Of a stretch of 64,000 nucleotides of DNA, positions 12,200 to 23,935 are shown one piece after another. The notes beneath the pieces are model-generated. The model was given only the letters and a program-made list of their open reading frames with translations. It was not told the DNA's origin and did not search any database. The stretch is from Ptychodera flava (lineage: Eukaryota > Hemichordata > Enteropneusta > Ptychoderidae), in NCBI RefSeq assembly GCF_041260155.1, contig NW_027248277.1, positions 3,942,501-4,006,500 on the forward strand. Reading direction: 5' to 3'. Within the stretch, counting starts at the first letter, position 1. Each line of letters opens with the position of its first letter. Made by a program: the position numbers and the translations under genes.

Positions 12200-12670
12200 C
12201 GGCTGTTGACGTGTGCGGCGATCACGTGACTGAAATAGACCAACCAGAGGCGCCGCCCGGTAAGGGAGCTCAGAGGTCAAAGGTAAATTGTTAAATTCGT
12301 GTTTTGGACGATATCGGAGCTGCCTGTCGTAGCAAAGTAGCTAGATTTTTAACTCTTCCGTTGAGTAGTTTTGAAATTGCTGGTAGTTTCTAGCAATAAA
12401 TTTATTACTCTATTACTTCATGCTAATTTCTTCATGGAATTCGATCATTTTCAGTTAAAATTTCCTCGCCGAAAAAAATCTGTCGGTCTGAGATGTGTGC
12501 GACTCGGTGGGTTAAGTTTCATACCTTCCTATTACTATACATGGGACGTAGCGAGGGTAGGGTCAAGTCGGTGTAGTGTGTGCTATGACTGAATGACAGG
12601 AGACTCGGAGGTTGTATCAAGTTATATTTTATTCATCTCTTGGCAGATAACGGGTCTAGTGCCTGTGGGA
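12200..12670 (+). repeat. ~470-bp inverted repeat, right arm
   Basis: Reverse complement of 7521-7993 at high identity, including the TCACGTGA motif. Similarity ends just past the point corresponding to the region upstream of the candidate ATG at 7508. The two arms are oriented so that any promoter activity would point outward, away from the 4.2-kb spacer. Confidence 0.85.
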
Positions 12671-13064
12671 TAAACAGTATCAGAGTTCACATGCCCAGGT
12701 CGTGAAGTGGTTTGACTGAAGTCACATTTATCAGTCACGCTATAGCCGTACAATGGTACCAGCTAGAAGAGGTATCGTTTGCTTGAGTTGCATCTATTAA
12801 TGATAAAAAGGATATCTGTGATATTTGAAATGCAATGAATAAAAAACACAAAAAGGTTAATGAAAAAGACGGAAGTGATATGTAATGGGTCATGATCTGT
12901 ACGGAGGTCATCGTGTACTCGTTCCGCGCTCAGCCATTCAACTGTTCACAGAGCTATGCCACGCAGTGTTCTGGAGATAGTAAGTTTTCATTCAACGTTG
13001 AAAACGACTTTGACTCTCATTTTTCGTATGCTAAGCCCGAATTTGATCGGTTCAAGGCGCCTCT
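12671..13064. other. Non-coding, nothing recognised
   Basis: Short unique stretch right of the inverted repeat arm. No coding sequence with support. Confidence 0.35.
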
Positions 13065-13202
13065 CACTTCAAGCCCTCACATTTGCTCGCACTTCGATTG
13101 TGAGAGCCCTCACTTCAAGCCCTCACATTTACCCGCACTTCGATTGTGAGAGCCCTCACTTCAAGCCCTCACATTCGCTCGCACTCTGATTGTGCTGGCT
13201 CT
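13065..13202. repeat. 46-bp minisatellite, three copies
   Basis: Three head-to-tail copies of a 46-bp unit containing CACTTCAAGCCCTCACAT and CGCACTTCGATTGTGAG. The third copy is slightly diverged. Confidence 0.85.
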
Positions 13203-13336
13203 CACTTTGGCCCCGCACTTGTCGATTTCCGGCACCCTTACATACCACACTCAAGATTCTCCAGGATTCCTGAATACTGAAGTTTGGCCAAGCCCAGCTT
13301 TGAATTTAGAGTATTTTTACTCAAGTCAGTTTCAGT

Positions 13337-13495
13337 GTCACTATCTTCATAATGTTTTGAAGATAGTGATATTTCTTCACCATCTCATTAGAGTCTAATA
13401 ATGCGTGCAACGTTTGGCCGATGATTATTCATTGACCCACAAATCTTCATTTCTTGTTAAACCATCCCGTCCTTTTCATACTGAAACAATGCATG
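13337..13495. repeat. Composite inverted duplication at the end of the Gypsy fossil
   Basis: Positions 13373-13412 are the reverse complement of about 15335-15376, and 13413-13490 that of about 15622-15705, so two separate pieces of element G are joined here in inverse orientation. A perfect 10-bp-stem hairpin (CACTATCTTC / GAAGATAGTG) sits at the left edge. This looks like a template-switch or repair footprint. Confidence 0.75.
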
Positions 13496-14565
13496 GTGTA
13501 AGCATATTTATGTGGCATAACTGTTTTTGTTTTCGTCTGTCAGGTGTTATTATGATGTAATTTAAATCGCTTAATTTCTTATCAATTAGATATGGCCCAA
13601 AGTAACGAGCATGGAGTGGTTTGCCAGGAACTGGAAGAAGAACGAGGACTTTTTGACCTGGTTCAAACTTCCGTTTTGAGGTGTTTTTATCGTATTTGAT
13701 TTTCATGGACTGCTGAGATGACTCAAGGTTTTCTCTGGCTAATTCACATGCCTTTGTAAGTTTTGTATGAAAATCTGACACACATTGTAAAGTTTTCAGA
13801 GAGTCATTATTGTCTGATAGGAATTTCTCCTTAAAGAGCTTAAGTGGGCCATGGACAGTACCGGGTATGTCTAAATACAAGCTCAACTTGGCTAAAACTA
13901 AGAGACTCTTAAATTAACTCTCTAACAGCAGAGCAGAAAATTAATTCCTTCATCCCACTACTTCTCTGTGTCAAAACAGTAGGTCCTAATCATATTTTTC
14001 AAAGTTTGATGAAATCGTTCGAGAGCACCCTGGCTTTCTGGGAGGTAGGCGGATGACCTATACTGTTTAATGCCTAGCTGATCCATTACTTGTTGAAAAC
14101 TTCCAGACATAAAGTTGGAGCCTTGATCGGCCTGGACACACTTTATATTTCTCAGTGGTATGGCTTCTGGGAACTGAGTAGATGTACACATAATTGTAAA
14201 CATGTACACATTTCCTGATCTTGCTTTGGTAGGGGCCCAACACAGTCTATTAGTATCCTACAAAATGGTTCTTGAAATGCAGGAATCGGCTGTAAAGGGG
14301 CCTTTGGAATGGTTTGATTCGGCTTTCCTACCATTTGACATGTGTGACAAGTTTTACAGATATGTGCTACATCCTGCCTGAGAGTAGGCCAATAAAAATG
14401 ACTGAGAATTTTATGATAAGTTTTCCTGACTCCTAAATGACCAGCCCAAGGTGTTTCATGGGCCAGGTGCAATATTTCAGCACGATGGCACTTTGGAACC
14501 ACAACTTGATGTTTTATAGCCCAATCGTCATCAACCAAGACATCTGGAGGGCTCCATTTTTGCAT
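13476..14565 (-). pseudogene. Fossil Gypsy integrase (element G)
   Basis: Integrase sequence in two neighbouring pieces. It begins with an HHCC-type zinc-binding part (H..R.EILHLAHE..WAGHLG, then CKTCHTCQ), followed by rve-core sequence including 'QADQGSNFMS' and 'QGALERFHQTLKNM', and a C-terminal part with the 'PGQKVLVLLP' and 'YFGPYLI' pattern of Gypsy integrases. It is broken. Confidence 0.85.
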
Positions 14566-14791
14566 GAAAATACCAGATTTGTATAATAAGACACAGGGCT
14601 ATCTGTAGTTTTATCTTCATCATCTACCCTGTCAAACTAACAAAATATATCTGGGTCTTTGTGTTGTTCTGCAATGAGATTTGATCTAAAAAATGTCTGA
14701 CCTTGGTCAGCAGAAGTTTTACTGAAAGTTTCAAATCCATGAGGGATAATGGAATGATCCATATCAAACACCTGACTGAGAAAGGTGTCAT

Positions 14792-15344
14792 TTAAGTCAA
14801 CATCTGTGACATCATTTTTGAGAATATTTTGATTCTCAGAAGTTTTCTTTGACATGGCTCGAGTAACAGCACATGAAGGATATAACCAGGAATTTCCTCC
14901 TCTATTGGCTCTGGATCCTGATCTAAACTAGGATTATCAGTCACAAGTGGATTTGTAATGACCTTTTCCCCAGCAAGGTCGTTTCCAAGGAGAAAAGGCA
15001 AAAAAGGCCTAATACCTAAAGTCACAGGTCCAAAAACAAAGTTCGAAGACAAATAGACATTATGCAGAGGAACAGGAATGTAGTCACTACAATCTACCCC
15101 TTAATAAGATTACCTTAGAACCTGAAAATGACTTTTCAGAAAACTGCAGGGTATCTGCCAATAAAAGTGACTGGGAAGCCCTGGTATGTCTTAAAATTTT
15201 GACAGGGGTAGCGGAAGAACAATCACCAGTAAGTGATATATAACCATCATGAATAAATGGTTCTAAAATACCCATAATGCTATCTTGAGAAGAATTGACC
15301 TTGACCTCATTAATTGGGGATAACAGAAAATGTGTTGCATGCAT
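14792..15344 (-). pseudogene. Fossil Gypsy protease region (element G)
   Basis: Matches the retropepsin region of SCAN-gag Gypsy elements: the 'PVKILRHT.ASQSLLL' strand and, further on, 'FLPFLLGNDLAGEKVITNP'. Broken; little more can be said. Confidence 0.6.
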
Positions 15345-15843
15345 TATTAGACTCTAATTGAGATGGTGAAGAAATAAAGCCGGTGGGCTTAGATCCACTT
15401 TGACCTTCACGTTTTCTTTTCAATTTGAAACATCTGACTTTAAATGGTCGTCTTTCTTACAATAATTACAAGAAAGTGTAGCAAATTGTTTGCCAGAAGG
15501 AGATTGAGACTTGGGATCTGATGATGTGAAGTGTTACTTGAACTTTGCGAGCTGCTGTCATTATATATTCTACTCTCCTTTGAGAAATTCTTTGATGAAA
15601 GGAGGAGTTAAATTTATCTGCATTGTTTCGGTATGAAAAGGACGGGATGGTTTAACAAGAAATGAAGATTTGTGGGTCAATGAATAATCATCGGCCAAAC
15701 GTGCAGCAACCTCTCATGTATATGCCTTTTGTTCATTGATAAATGTCTTGATGTCACTCCGAATGCACCTTTTTAATTCCTCAATCAAAAAGTCCAGTAA
15801 TATTTTGCTCACGTGTTCACACACGTGAGCATATGTCGCAGCG

Positions 15844-15844
15844 A

Positions 15845-15914
<70 letters not shown>
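15844..15914. repeat. (TGTC)n microsatellite
   Basis: About 17 TGTC units in the head of H1. Confidence 0.95.
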
Positions 15915-15915
<1 letters not shown>

Positions 15916-16169
15916 TGGTCCGATATCTCAAAAACGGCTGATCAGATCAGAATCAAATCTGGTACATAGATTCAGTTAGCAAATGGCAAGAACTGATTAG
16001 TTTTTGGTGGGTGTGGCTTGCATACTTTTTGCTCATTTGCATGATTAATGATTTTAGAAAAAATGATATACATTAAAAACAATGGCACACAATTTGATGA
16101 GATTTGCTACAAATGTTGATCACACCAAGATATATCAGCAGTGGGAACCATTAAGTGGTGACATGACAG

Positions 16170-17230
16170 ATAGTTGCTAATTTGCATATTTAATGAACTT
16201 TCGTAATTAGGGATATATATCTGAATTGACTTGACCAAAGTTGACAAAACTTGCTACATGTATTGGAGATATTATGATACAACATTATTGAAAATCACTA
16301 AGCATTTTTACTTCAGCCAATTCCTAATTTACATATTTAATGAACTTTCCTAATTAGGGATATATATCTGAAGTGACTGGACCAAAATTCATGAAACTTG
16401 CTATATACATTAAAGATACTATGATACAACATTATTGAAAGTCATTTAGCAGTTTTACTTCAGCCAATTCCTAATTTGCATATTAAATGAACTTTCCTAA
16501 TTAGGGATATATCTGAATTAACTTGATTGTAGTGCTTGAAACTTGCTGTATACACCAAAGATACTGTGATATAACATTATTGAAAGTCAAGAGACATTTT
16601 TACTTCGGCCAATTCCTAATTTGCATATTAAATGAATTTACATAATTAGGGATATATCTGAATTGACTTGATCAAAATTGATGAAACTTGCTATGTACAT
16701 TAATGACACTATAATACAATATTATTGAAAGTCATTAAGCATTTTCTCTTCAGCCAATTCCTAATTTGCATATTTAATGAACTTTCCTAATTAGGGATAT
16801 ATATCTGAATTGACTGGACCAAAGTTGATGAAACTTGCTATATACATTAAAGATACTATGATACAACATTATTGAAAGTCATTAAGCATTTTTCCTTCAG
16901 CCAATTCCTAATTTGCATTTTCAATGATCTTTTTAAATTAGGGATATATACTGGGATTTACTTGATCAAAGTTGGCAAAACATGCTGTGTATATTGATGA
17001 TTATACCAGGTTAAAACAATATTTAAAGTCATTTCACATTTTCATGTCGGCTAATTTATAATTGACATATCTAATGAGCTTTCACAGTTGGCATATGTGG
17101 CTTGAAGGACTTGGCTAAAGGTAATTACACTTGCTATATAAAGTGATGGTACAATGACAGCAGTCAAAGAAGGTATTTTTATCATAGCTTATTACGTATT
17201 TGTATACTTCATGATCTTTTAGAGTTAATC
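16170..17230. repeat. ~146-bp satellite-like tandem array
   Basis: Successive CCTAATTT anchors at about 16323, 16470, 16615, 16760 and 16907 give periods of 145-147 bp, with degenerate units at both ends. Confidence 0.9.
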
Positions 17231-17234
17231 AACG

Positions 17235-18080
17235 GTGAATATTATTCATTATGTTGATCATAATACTTTCGATATAATGAATATTGTTTATTATGTTAAT
17301 CATAATACTTTCAATGAAGTTGCAAACATGTGCCAAAGGTTCAAATTTACACATTACTGCAATAATAATGAAACATGTGAGCATTTTCAGTTCATATCTG
17401 GTTCGTTGACCTTTACAGAAGAACACCAACGATCAAACAGATGGTTTTTTTGTTCGAGAAATTCAACATAAGTTTGATCCTTCACTTTCTCACAATCCCT
17501 AAATTTCTGACAGTAAGCTTCAGGCACCAACTCATAGTCCTTGAGAATTAATTCCTTCACAGAATCATAATTTGAAGCCCTCTCTACTGACAACTGAATG
17601 TAAATTTCTCTGGCTTTACCCACCAAAGCACTCTGCAAAAGCTATGACTCCCTAGGCCAATTCAGACTCTGAGCAATTTTCACAAAATGAAGGAAATATT
17701 TATCAACATCCTTTTCTGGAAAGGGGGAACTAACCTGAAATGCTTAGTGATGTCCCAATTGTCTGAAAGGAAGAGTTTTCGTGTCTGCCCCAGCTCTAAA
17801 CGTTTCATTTCTAACTGTTGTCGACGTTCTGCTAATTCTCTTTCCCTTTCGTTTTCCTTTCTCTTTCTTCCATTTCTAATCTTTCCTGCCTATCTTTCTC
17901 TCTGTCTTTCTTCCGTTTCTAACTTTTCCTTTACTAATGCCTGTCTCTCTTTTTCCATGTGTAATTCCATTTTCTTAAGTTCAAAATTTGCCTGTATTTC
18001 AAATTCCAATTTTCTGAGTTCAAAGGTAGACTCGGCTTATAATCTTTCAAATGGATTCCTCAAAGTGGCCTGAATTAACT
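17235..18080 (-). pseudogene. Fossil Gypsy gag (SCAN-like; element G)
   Basis: The 17387-17638 part reads like a SCAN-type gag capsid segment ('LVGKAREIYIQLS', 'SVKELILKDYELVPEAYCQKFR', 'TYVEFLEQKNHLFDRW'). The right part is a charged coiled-coil region rich in Glu, Arg and Lys. A two-copy 42-bp tandem repeat lies at the left edge (17235-17320). Broken. Confidence 0.7.
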
Positions 18081-18325
18081 AAATGTTTCTCACTTGCGCA
18101 AAGATCTCTTAACTTCTAGTTAAGGAAATCGGCCAGTGCAATGAGGTCGTCTTTTCTGAGGGAATCAAATGCGTCCTGAAAAAGGTCCTCAATAAATATG
18201 TCTGGCTTGAATTCCGCCACGATTAAATTTTGCCGAGTTCACAATATATACAGTAGTTTGTAAAAGGCTAGCAAAATGTTATCAAGCGGCTCAAAATGTT
18301 AGCTCCCAGACAAGCCCCCAATTTT

Positions 18326-18391
18326 GTTACGTGACATAAAAACGAACAAAAGGTGAACTCAGCAGTTTCCGTATAAAACGAAATTTATTAC
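18326..18391 (-). repeat. Gypsy G 5' LTR, outer piece (split by element B)
   Basis: In minus-strand sense this ends in the CA of an LTR (plus strand TGTTACGTGAC), directly followed by the primer-binding-site-like GGGGGCTTGTCTGGGAGC. The sequence stops at the TTAC target duplication of element B and resumes at 26655. Confidence 0.6.
18388..18391. repeat. Target-site duplication TTAC (left) of element B
   Basis: TTAC abuts the TGT start of the left LTR; the same four bases follow the right LTR at 26655-26658. Confidence 0.85.
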
Positions 18392-19374
18392 TGTTACGGC
18401 CAAAATTCTCTGTTCACTATTTGGAGTAAGAGATTACAGATTCCAATTGATATCAGCGTAGAGTGTGTTGACCCATAACACGTTTTCAAGACTGAGTTCA
18501 TTGATACAATCAGTGTTTACCTTTCTATTACACAACGCGATGCATAGAAAGACACTACGTGGCCTAACAGCCTTCACTGTGGGAAACGCCTCCTTGAAAG
18601 TTACAACTCAAGGAGATCTGAGCACATTTTCCTCGCCAGAATTGCTTGTAAAGACGTTTTTTGCGGAACAGATTTCAGCCTGTTCAGTGCTACAGTTGTC
18701 TATGAGCCCACAAAATATCCGGTAAGCCTCTATCTTATTGTATATTGAGTTAACAGCTGAATGAGTTTTCCAAGGAACTCTTTTGGCCTTGTGCATACAA
18801 GGGCGTCGCCCCTGCAAGGCAAATCTATACGGACAATGACCAAGGACAAAGAACACTCGTGCGGACATTGATTGAGTTAATTCATGTTTGATCTAAGACT
18901 TATTAGTTTAGTTGCTTTAGTGATTGTACTTTCATGCAACTTTGATTTAGTTATAACTGTTGCAAAGCAGTTAAATTGTTCATGCTCTGTAAGTCATGGT
19001 CTTATGCAAATGAGATCTTGTAAACAAAGGTAAGCGTTCAGTCACCGGTAGAGGGCGCTTAATGAGGCAGGTCCTATGACTTGACCCACTGATTTGACCT
19101 TTGACCCCTAGGTCATTACAGAGTATGAATTTTAGCTTAGTTCTTATTTTTTCTGTATTTTTCTGATTTATTTCAGTTAATCGTTCCAATACGTTTCATT
19201 ACGTTATCTGGAAGACTTGCTTATATTCGAATAAATCCCGTGATGATTAGATCGGATATTTGCTTTGTCTTATTTATGGAGGAACGCATTACGGAATATC
19301 ACTCATAGATGACAATTGCACAGTAGTCGCAGACAAATTATTTTGAGTCTTAAAGGATTTGTTTGCGCGCTACA
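18392..19374 (+). repeat. Element B 5' LTR
   Basis: 983-bp long terminal repeat from TGTTACGGCC to GCGCGCTACA; the partner copy is at 25673-26654. No clear tRNA-complementary primer-binding site was recognised just after it. Confidence 0.95.
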
Positions 19375-19428
19375 TTTCTCATTAACGGATATTTCATCGG
19401 ACTTGTGATATTCACCTAAGTCAAGTCA

Positions 19429-21531
19429 TGGCAAGTGAACTGCAACAACCAAGGCGTAGTAGCCGTATCAGGACACAAACAGAAGAAGGTATGGCATTCG
19501 CATTAGGTACTAAGGAAGCACAGTTACAGAAACTGGCACGGAAGATGACAAGAAGAAAAGAGAAGATCTCAAAATGTTAAATGAAGAACAAGGGAGATCT
19601 GCAATCGAGAAGCAGTACACGAAAATGATGGCAAACTTTCAGGAGTTTGTCATTGCCAAAGACCAATTTAAGTCATTGGTAGGAGGCAGAGACGATTATC
19701 AAGAATTTAGTAAATGGATGAATGGAGTATACTCATCCCTGCAAGGTTTCCTTCATAGAGTCGACAACTGGCACACTAGAAGCGAGACCAAGTCACACGC
19801 CTCAGTCCAAGATGACAACCACAGTGTACTTTGGAAGAGCGCTTCCCAAATCGGTAGCATAGTCAGTCGCATGTCTTCACGCTCAAGTGTTATCACTGCT
19901 ATACGAATGGAAGACCAAAAGAAAGCAGAGCTTATGGCAAAGGCAGCGATACTGAAGGAGAAACAAGCATTAAGAAGAGCACAGCAAGATCTACGAACCA
20001 AAAGGCAAGCCATAGAAGAGGCGGAGAAAGATCTACAATCAAAGGAAGAACAGCTGACCATAGACACAGAGATAGCTATGTCTGAAGCACGAAAAAGAGT
20101 CCTTTCGAGGTACGAATTGGATGGAACTGGAAATCGACCACTGCCGCATGGTATTAAGACTGAACCGCCAGATGACTACCCCGTATTCGAAGAAAGAATA
20201 GCAACTGGTGGGCATTCCAGCGACGGAGGCAAAATCGTACGACTGATACTCCCAAAGAAAGGTTCCACTTGGGGAAAGTGTACTAAGCTTCGGCCGAAGA
20301 CGAAAGAAAGCTACTCACGACAGAATAATGGCTAAAGAAAAGAGTGAAAGAGATCACCGTCCAGAAGAAAGTGAGAGTGAAAGCGGGTCCGACATTTCAG
20401 AAGACGCAGTCAGCGTAGCTACTTCCAGAAATTCCAACAGAAGTAGCGGCAGTAACATGAGTAAGACAACACGTGACGCTGCACAGTGGGCGATGATTAG
20501 AGCAATAAAGAAGATGTCTACAGTGATAAAGAAGTTTGATGGCAACATCATGGAGTACAGATCATTCATAGACGAGTTTGAAACCAAACTTGTACCAACT
20601 GCCGAAGATGACAAAGATAAACTCACTCTGCTGAGACAGTTCACCGAAGGTACAGCCCATGAAATAGTTCAAGGGTATGCAGGCATAGACGCAAGTGAAG
20701 CATATAAAGGTGCCATGGAGGAACTGGAAGAGCGTTATGGTGATCCAAACAAGATAGCCAACGCCTACCTGAGAAAGATTTTAGACTGGCCTCAAATCAA
20801 GCCAGACAACGTTACATCGTTAGACAAGTTCGCCATCTTCCTTAATCGATGTAAGACAGCGACCCGATGTGTTGATGGACTAGAAGTACTAGAGCATTCA
20901 GAAAATATGAAGCGGATTGTCAAGAAGCTTCCTTACTTTATGCAAGATTCTTGGAGTAAGCGCACGGCAAAGATACGACAAGCCAAAAAAAAGTAAATTT
21001 GAAGACCTTGTCGACCTGGTGAAGTCTGAGGCTACTAGATTGTCATGCCCGGACTACAGCAGACAGGCCATGGCTAGTCTCGACAACCCGGTGAAAAAGA
21101 AGAGAACCACAGAGAAAGTGGAACTATCTTTCGCCACCAGTGTCACCAGCACCAGTAAGAAGACTAACCAAGGGAGCAAGAAGAGCAGTTGCGAACGATT
21201 GATTGCAGCCAGTCAAGAAGATACGGTTGACTTCCTGAGAAACCAAGGTGTATGTTTTGGCTGTCTAAAGCCTGGTCATCGAAGTAGGCAATGCAAGCAG
21301 AAAGCTAAATGCTCCAAATGCCAAGGAAAACACCCAACGGTGCTACATCAGGATCGTCGACCAACAGCAGATAAGGATGATGATGATTCCAAGACGCCAA
21401 TACAACCAGAGAGCACCACTGTCACAGTAAACTGCCTCACCACAGAGGTAGAAGAAATACAGCCCTGTATGGGGACCGTGCTCAAGACGATGATGACAGC
21501 AACAGGAACAAGAACCGCAAAATCCTGCTGA
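19429..21531 (+). CDS. Element B gag region
   Basis: Gag-like region of element B, in overlapping frames as the track of open sequence shows. The N-terminal part (to about 20335) is a long charged coiled coil (runs of Lys, Glu, Arg and Gln near 19900-20100). The middle part (about 20480-20960) is the DUF1759-type segment, with 'IKKFDGNIMEYRSFIDEF', 'LRQF' and 'LEERYGDPNKIANAYL'. The last part (about 21240-21360) has paired zinc knuckles, CFGCLKPGHRSRQC and CSKCQGKHPTVLH. This is the nucleic-acid-binding structural protein of the element. It is followed closely by pol. Confidence 0.8.
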
Positions 21532-21572
21532 CTGTTATCCCAGTCAAGGCGAAGCTGAAGGGCTCAAAAAGA

Positions 21573-23900
21573 ATGGTACAGACCTATGCCTTTCTAGACT
21601 CAGGCAGTGCTGCATCATTCTGTACAGAAACGTTACAAAGACAGCTTGGAGCCCCGGGTAGAAAGACAAGGTTGACGGTAGACACCACCATAGGCAGAGG
21701 TACCCTAACCTGCGAGACGGTCACAGGTATAGAAGTGTACGACCTAGACTGCTCAGAGCCACCAGTAGAGCTGGAAACAGTGTACACTAAACAAACAATA
21801 GGCGTCTCTGAAGACTTCATTCCCCGCCAAGAAGACATCATGAGATGGCCACATCTGAAGAACATAAAACTTCCAAGAATAGATGCCGAAATAGGACTGA
21901 TGTTAGGCACTGGAGAAATAGAAGCATTCACCCCTCTGGAGACGATACGTGGTCCGCGTAAAACGCCTCACGCATGCAGAACGCAAATAGGGTGGATCCC
22001 CTGGCACGTATCCAGATATTGCGAAACAGGACAACAGATCCATCCTCCAAGCTTCAGAACAGAAATTATTGCTGTAGAAGACATGGAGGAAATGAACAAA
22101 CTAGACAGGTTGGTGCGGCATTCCATTGACCTTGACTTTCCTGAGCGCATGATAGACGACAAAAGGGAGCACTCCCAAGAAGACAAGAAGTTCATACAGA
22201 AAGTGAACGAAACCATTGAGCTAGTAGACGGACACTACAAAATGGGACTTCCATTCAAAACCGAGAGAGTTCGACTACCCGACAACCAGCAGTATGCCTT
22301 ACAACGCTTCAAAGGCCTTGAACGAAAGCTCAGAAACAACCCAAAGTTTCATGCCGATTACCAGAAGTTCATGGCAGACATACTTGAGAAGGGGTATGCA
22401 GTACAAGTCCCAAATCACGAATTAGACCGAGATGACGGAAGAGTATGGTATATACCTCACCATGGAGTATATCACCCAAAGAAACCAGAGAAGATCCGTG
22501 TTGTCTTTGACTGTTCAGCGAAGTTCCAAGGGGTGTCGTTGAACAACCTACTATTACAAGGGCCGGATCTGACAAATAATCTACTAGGAGTGTTACTACG
22601 ATTTCGACAGGAACCGATCGCTTTAATGGCAGACATAGAGGCTATGTTTCACCAAGTAAAAGTTAAAGAGGAGGACAGCGACTGTCTACGCTTTTATTGG
22701 TGGCCAGATGGAAACATAGAAAGCCCTCCAAGAGTCTATAAGATGATGGTTCACTTGTTCGGTGCAGTATCATCCCCGAGCTGCGCGAACACAGCATTAC
22801 ATAAGATGGCCGACGACAACAGCCACCTATTCGACAATGAAGTTGTGGATACAATAAAGAGAGACTTCTATGTAGATGACTGCCTCAAGTCGGTAGAAGA
22901 CGCTAAGAAGGCAATTAAGTTGACACAAGATCTGACTGCTGCTTGCAAAAGAGGCGGTTTCCGTCTAACGAAGTGGGTGAGCAACAGCCGTGAAGTATTA
23001 GAAGCCATACCGAAAGAGGAAAGAGCTAAAGAAATCAAAGATCTGAAGCTGGAATACGACTGCCTACCAGTAGAGCGTGCCCTAGGTACTTCATGGTCGG
23101 TCGAGTCAGACACAATAGGATTCCAGATCAACATTGAAAACCGGCCTGCAACAAGAAGAGGCATTCTATCAATTATCAGCTCAGTATACGATCCCATTGG
23201 ACTTGCAGCCCCATTCATCCTACCTGCAAGAATACTACTCCAAGACTTGTGTCGTAGAGGTATCGGTTGGGATGCAAAGATTAAAGAAGGTGACCAGAAG
23301 AAATGGCAAAGATGGCTGACAGATCTTCCAAAACTAGAAAATGTATCAGCTCAGAGGTGCTACAAACCAACAGACTTTGGCGAAGTCAAGGTATGTGAGA
23401 TACATCACTTTTCTGACGCCAGTGAATATGGATATGGTGTCGCATCGTACATTAGATTCATAAACGAAGACGGAAGAATTCACTGCGCCTTCCTTATGGG
23501 GAAAGCAAGGGTTGCACCATTGAAGAAAATAACAATCCCACGCCTGGAGCTAACAGCAGCTACAGTCGCCGTGAGAATGAACAGAATGTTAGAGAAGGAG
23601 CTCGACATTAAGAATGACAAAGTATACTTCTGGACAGACAGTACATCAGTGATCAAGTACTGTGCCAATGAAACCTCCCGGTTCCACACCTTCGTAGCCA
23701 ACCGAATCAATATCATACGTGAAGGATCAGATCGTAAACAGTGGAAGTACGTCGATACCAAGTCCAACCCAGCTGACGACGCATCAAGGGGACTGACTGT
23801 AGACAAGTTCCTGCAAACAAAAGATGGCTGCGAGGACCAGATTTCCTGTGGAAACCAGAAAGTGAATGGCCAACACAAGAAGGCATTTCCGGAGCGCTAA
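21573..23900 (+). CDS. Element B pol: protease, reverse transcriptase, RNase H/Pao
   Basis: A 775-codon open region. It starts with a retropepsin-like site (FLDSGSAASFC) and the DUF1758 ending. The RT follows, with YIPHHGVYHP, RVVFDCSAKFQG, LLRFRQEPIALMADIEAMF, the 'LFGAVSSPSCAN' block and the YVDDCLKS catalytic motif (about 22440-22890). The Pao/RNase H part includes 'SSVYDPIGLAAPF', 'FSDASEYGYG', 'FWTDSTSVIKYC' and 'NPADDASRGL' (to about 23800). These are the polymerase functions of the element. They match BEL/Pao order and are distinct in sequence from element C. Confidence 0.95.
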   Translation: MVQTYAFLDSGSAASFCTETLQRQLGAPGRKTRLTVDTTIGRGTLTCETVTGIEVYDLDCSEPPVELETVYTKQTIGVSEDFIPRQEDIMRWPHLKNIKLPRIDAEIGLMLGTGEIEAFTPLETIRGPRKTPHACRTQIGWIPWHVSRYCETGQQIHPPSFRTEIIAVEDMEEMNKLDRLVRHSIDLDFPERMIDDKREHSQEDKKFIQKVNETIELVDGHYKMGLPFKTERVRLPDNQQYALQRFKGLERKLRNNPKFHADYQKFMADILEKGYAVQVPNHELDRDDGRVWYIPHHGVYHPKKPEKIRVVFDCSAKFQGVSLNNLLLQGPDLTNNLLGVLLRFRQEPIALMADIEAMFHQVKVKEEDSDCLRFYWWPDGNIESPPRVYKMMVHLFGAVSSPSCANTALHKMADDNSHLFDNEVVDTIKRDFYVDDCLKSVEDAKKAIKLTQDLTAACKRGGFRLTKWVSNSREVLEAIPKEERAKEIKDLKLEYDCLPVERALGTSWSVESDTIGFQINIENRPATRRGILSIISSVYDPIGLAAPFILPARILLQDLCRRGIGWDAKIKEGDQKKWQRWLTDLPKLENVSAQRCYKPTDFGEVKVCEIHHFSDASEYGYGVASYIRFINEDGRIHCAFLMGKARVAPLKKITIPRLELTAATVAVRMNRMLEKELDIKNDKVYFWTDSTSVIKYCANETSRFHTFVANRINIIREGSDRKQWKYVDTKSNPADDASRGLTVDKFLQTKDGCEDQISCGNQKVNGQHKKAFPER

Positions 23901-23935
23901 GCAATAAAGACCCAGAAGTTAAGCGGGAAGTATCC

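Larger units (their letters stand above)
15804..17230 (+). mobile_element. Microsatellite-headed tandem-array element H1 (Pearl/HINE-like)
   Basis: Starts after a T-run with a palindrome (GCTCACGTG / CACGTGAGC, 15804-15827), then GCGATG and a (TGTC)n tract (about 15844-15914), a spacer containing 'TCTCAAAAACGGCTGATCAGATC', and 7-8 tandem units of ~146 bp (about 16170-17230), each with CCTAATTTGCATAT and AATTAGGGATATAT. No protein. The architecture matches the Pearl/DINE-1/HINE group of non-autonomous Helentrons described in molluscs and insects. It is inserted in element G. Confidence 0.65.
13476..18391 (-). mobile_element. Fossil Ty3/Gypsy LTR retrotransposon G
   Basis: A minus-strand Gypsy-type element of the lineage with SCAN-like gag. 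Parts in reading order (right to left): the start of its 5' LTR at about 18326-18391, a primer-binding-site-like stretch next to it, gag (about 17240-18080), a zinc-knuckle region near 15440, protease-like sequence (about 14792-15344) and integrase (13476-14565). A reverse transcriptase part is not visible. It is heavily decayed with many breaks. A microsatellite-headed array element has inserted in it, and its 5' LTR is interrupted by element B. A 3' LTR could not be found. It is older than B. Confidence 0.8.

Noticed and set aside
15804-17230. CRISPR-like array because of regular repeats
   Set aside because: The units are ~146 bp and repeat along their whole length with no unique spacers; the genome is eukaryotic.
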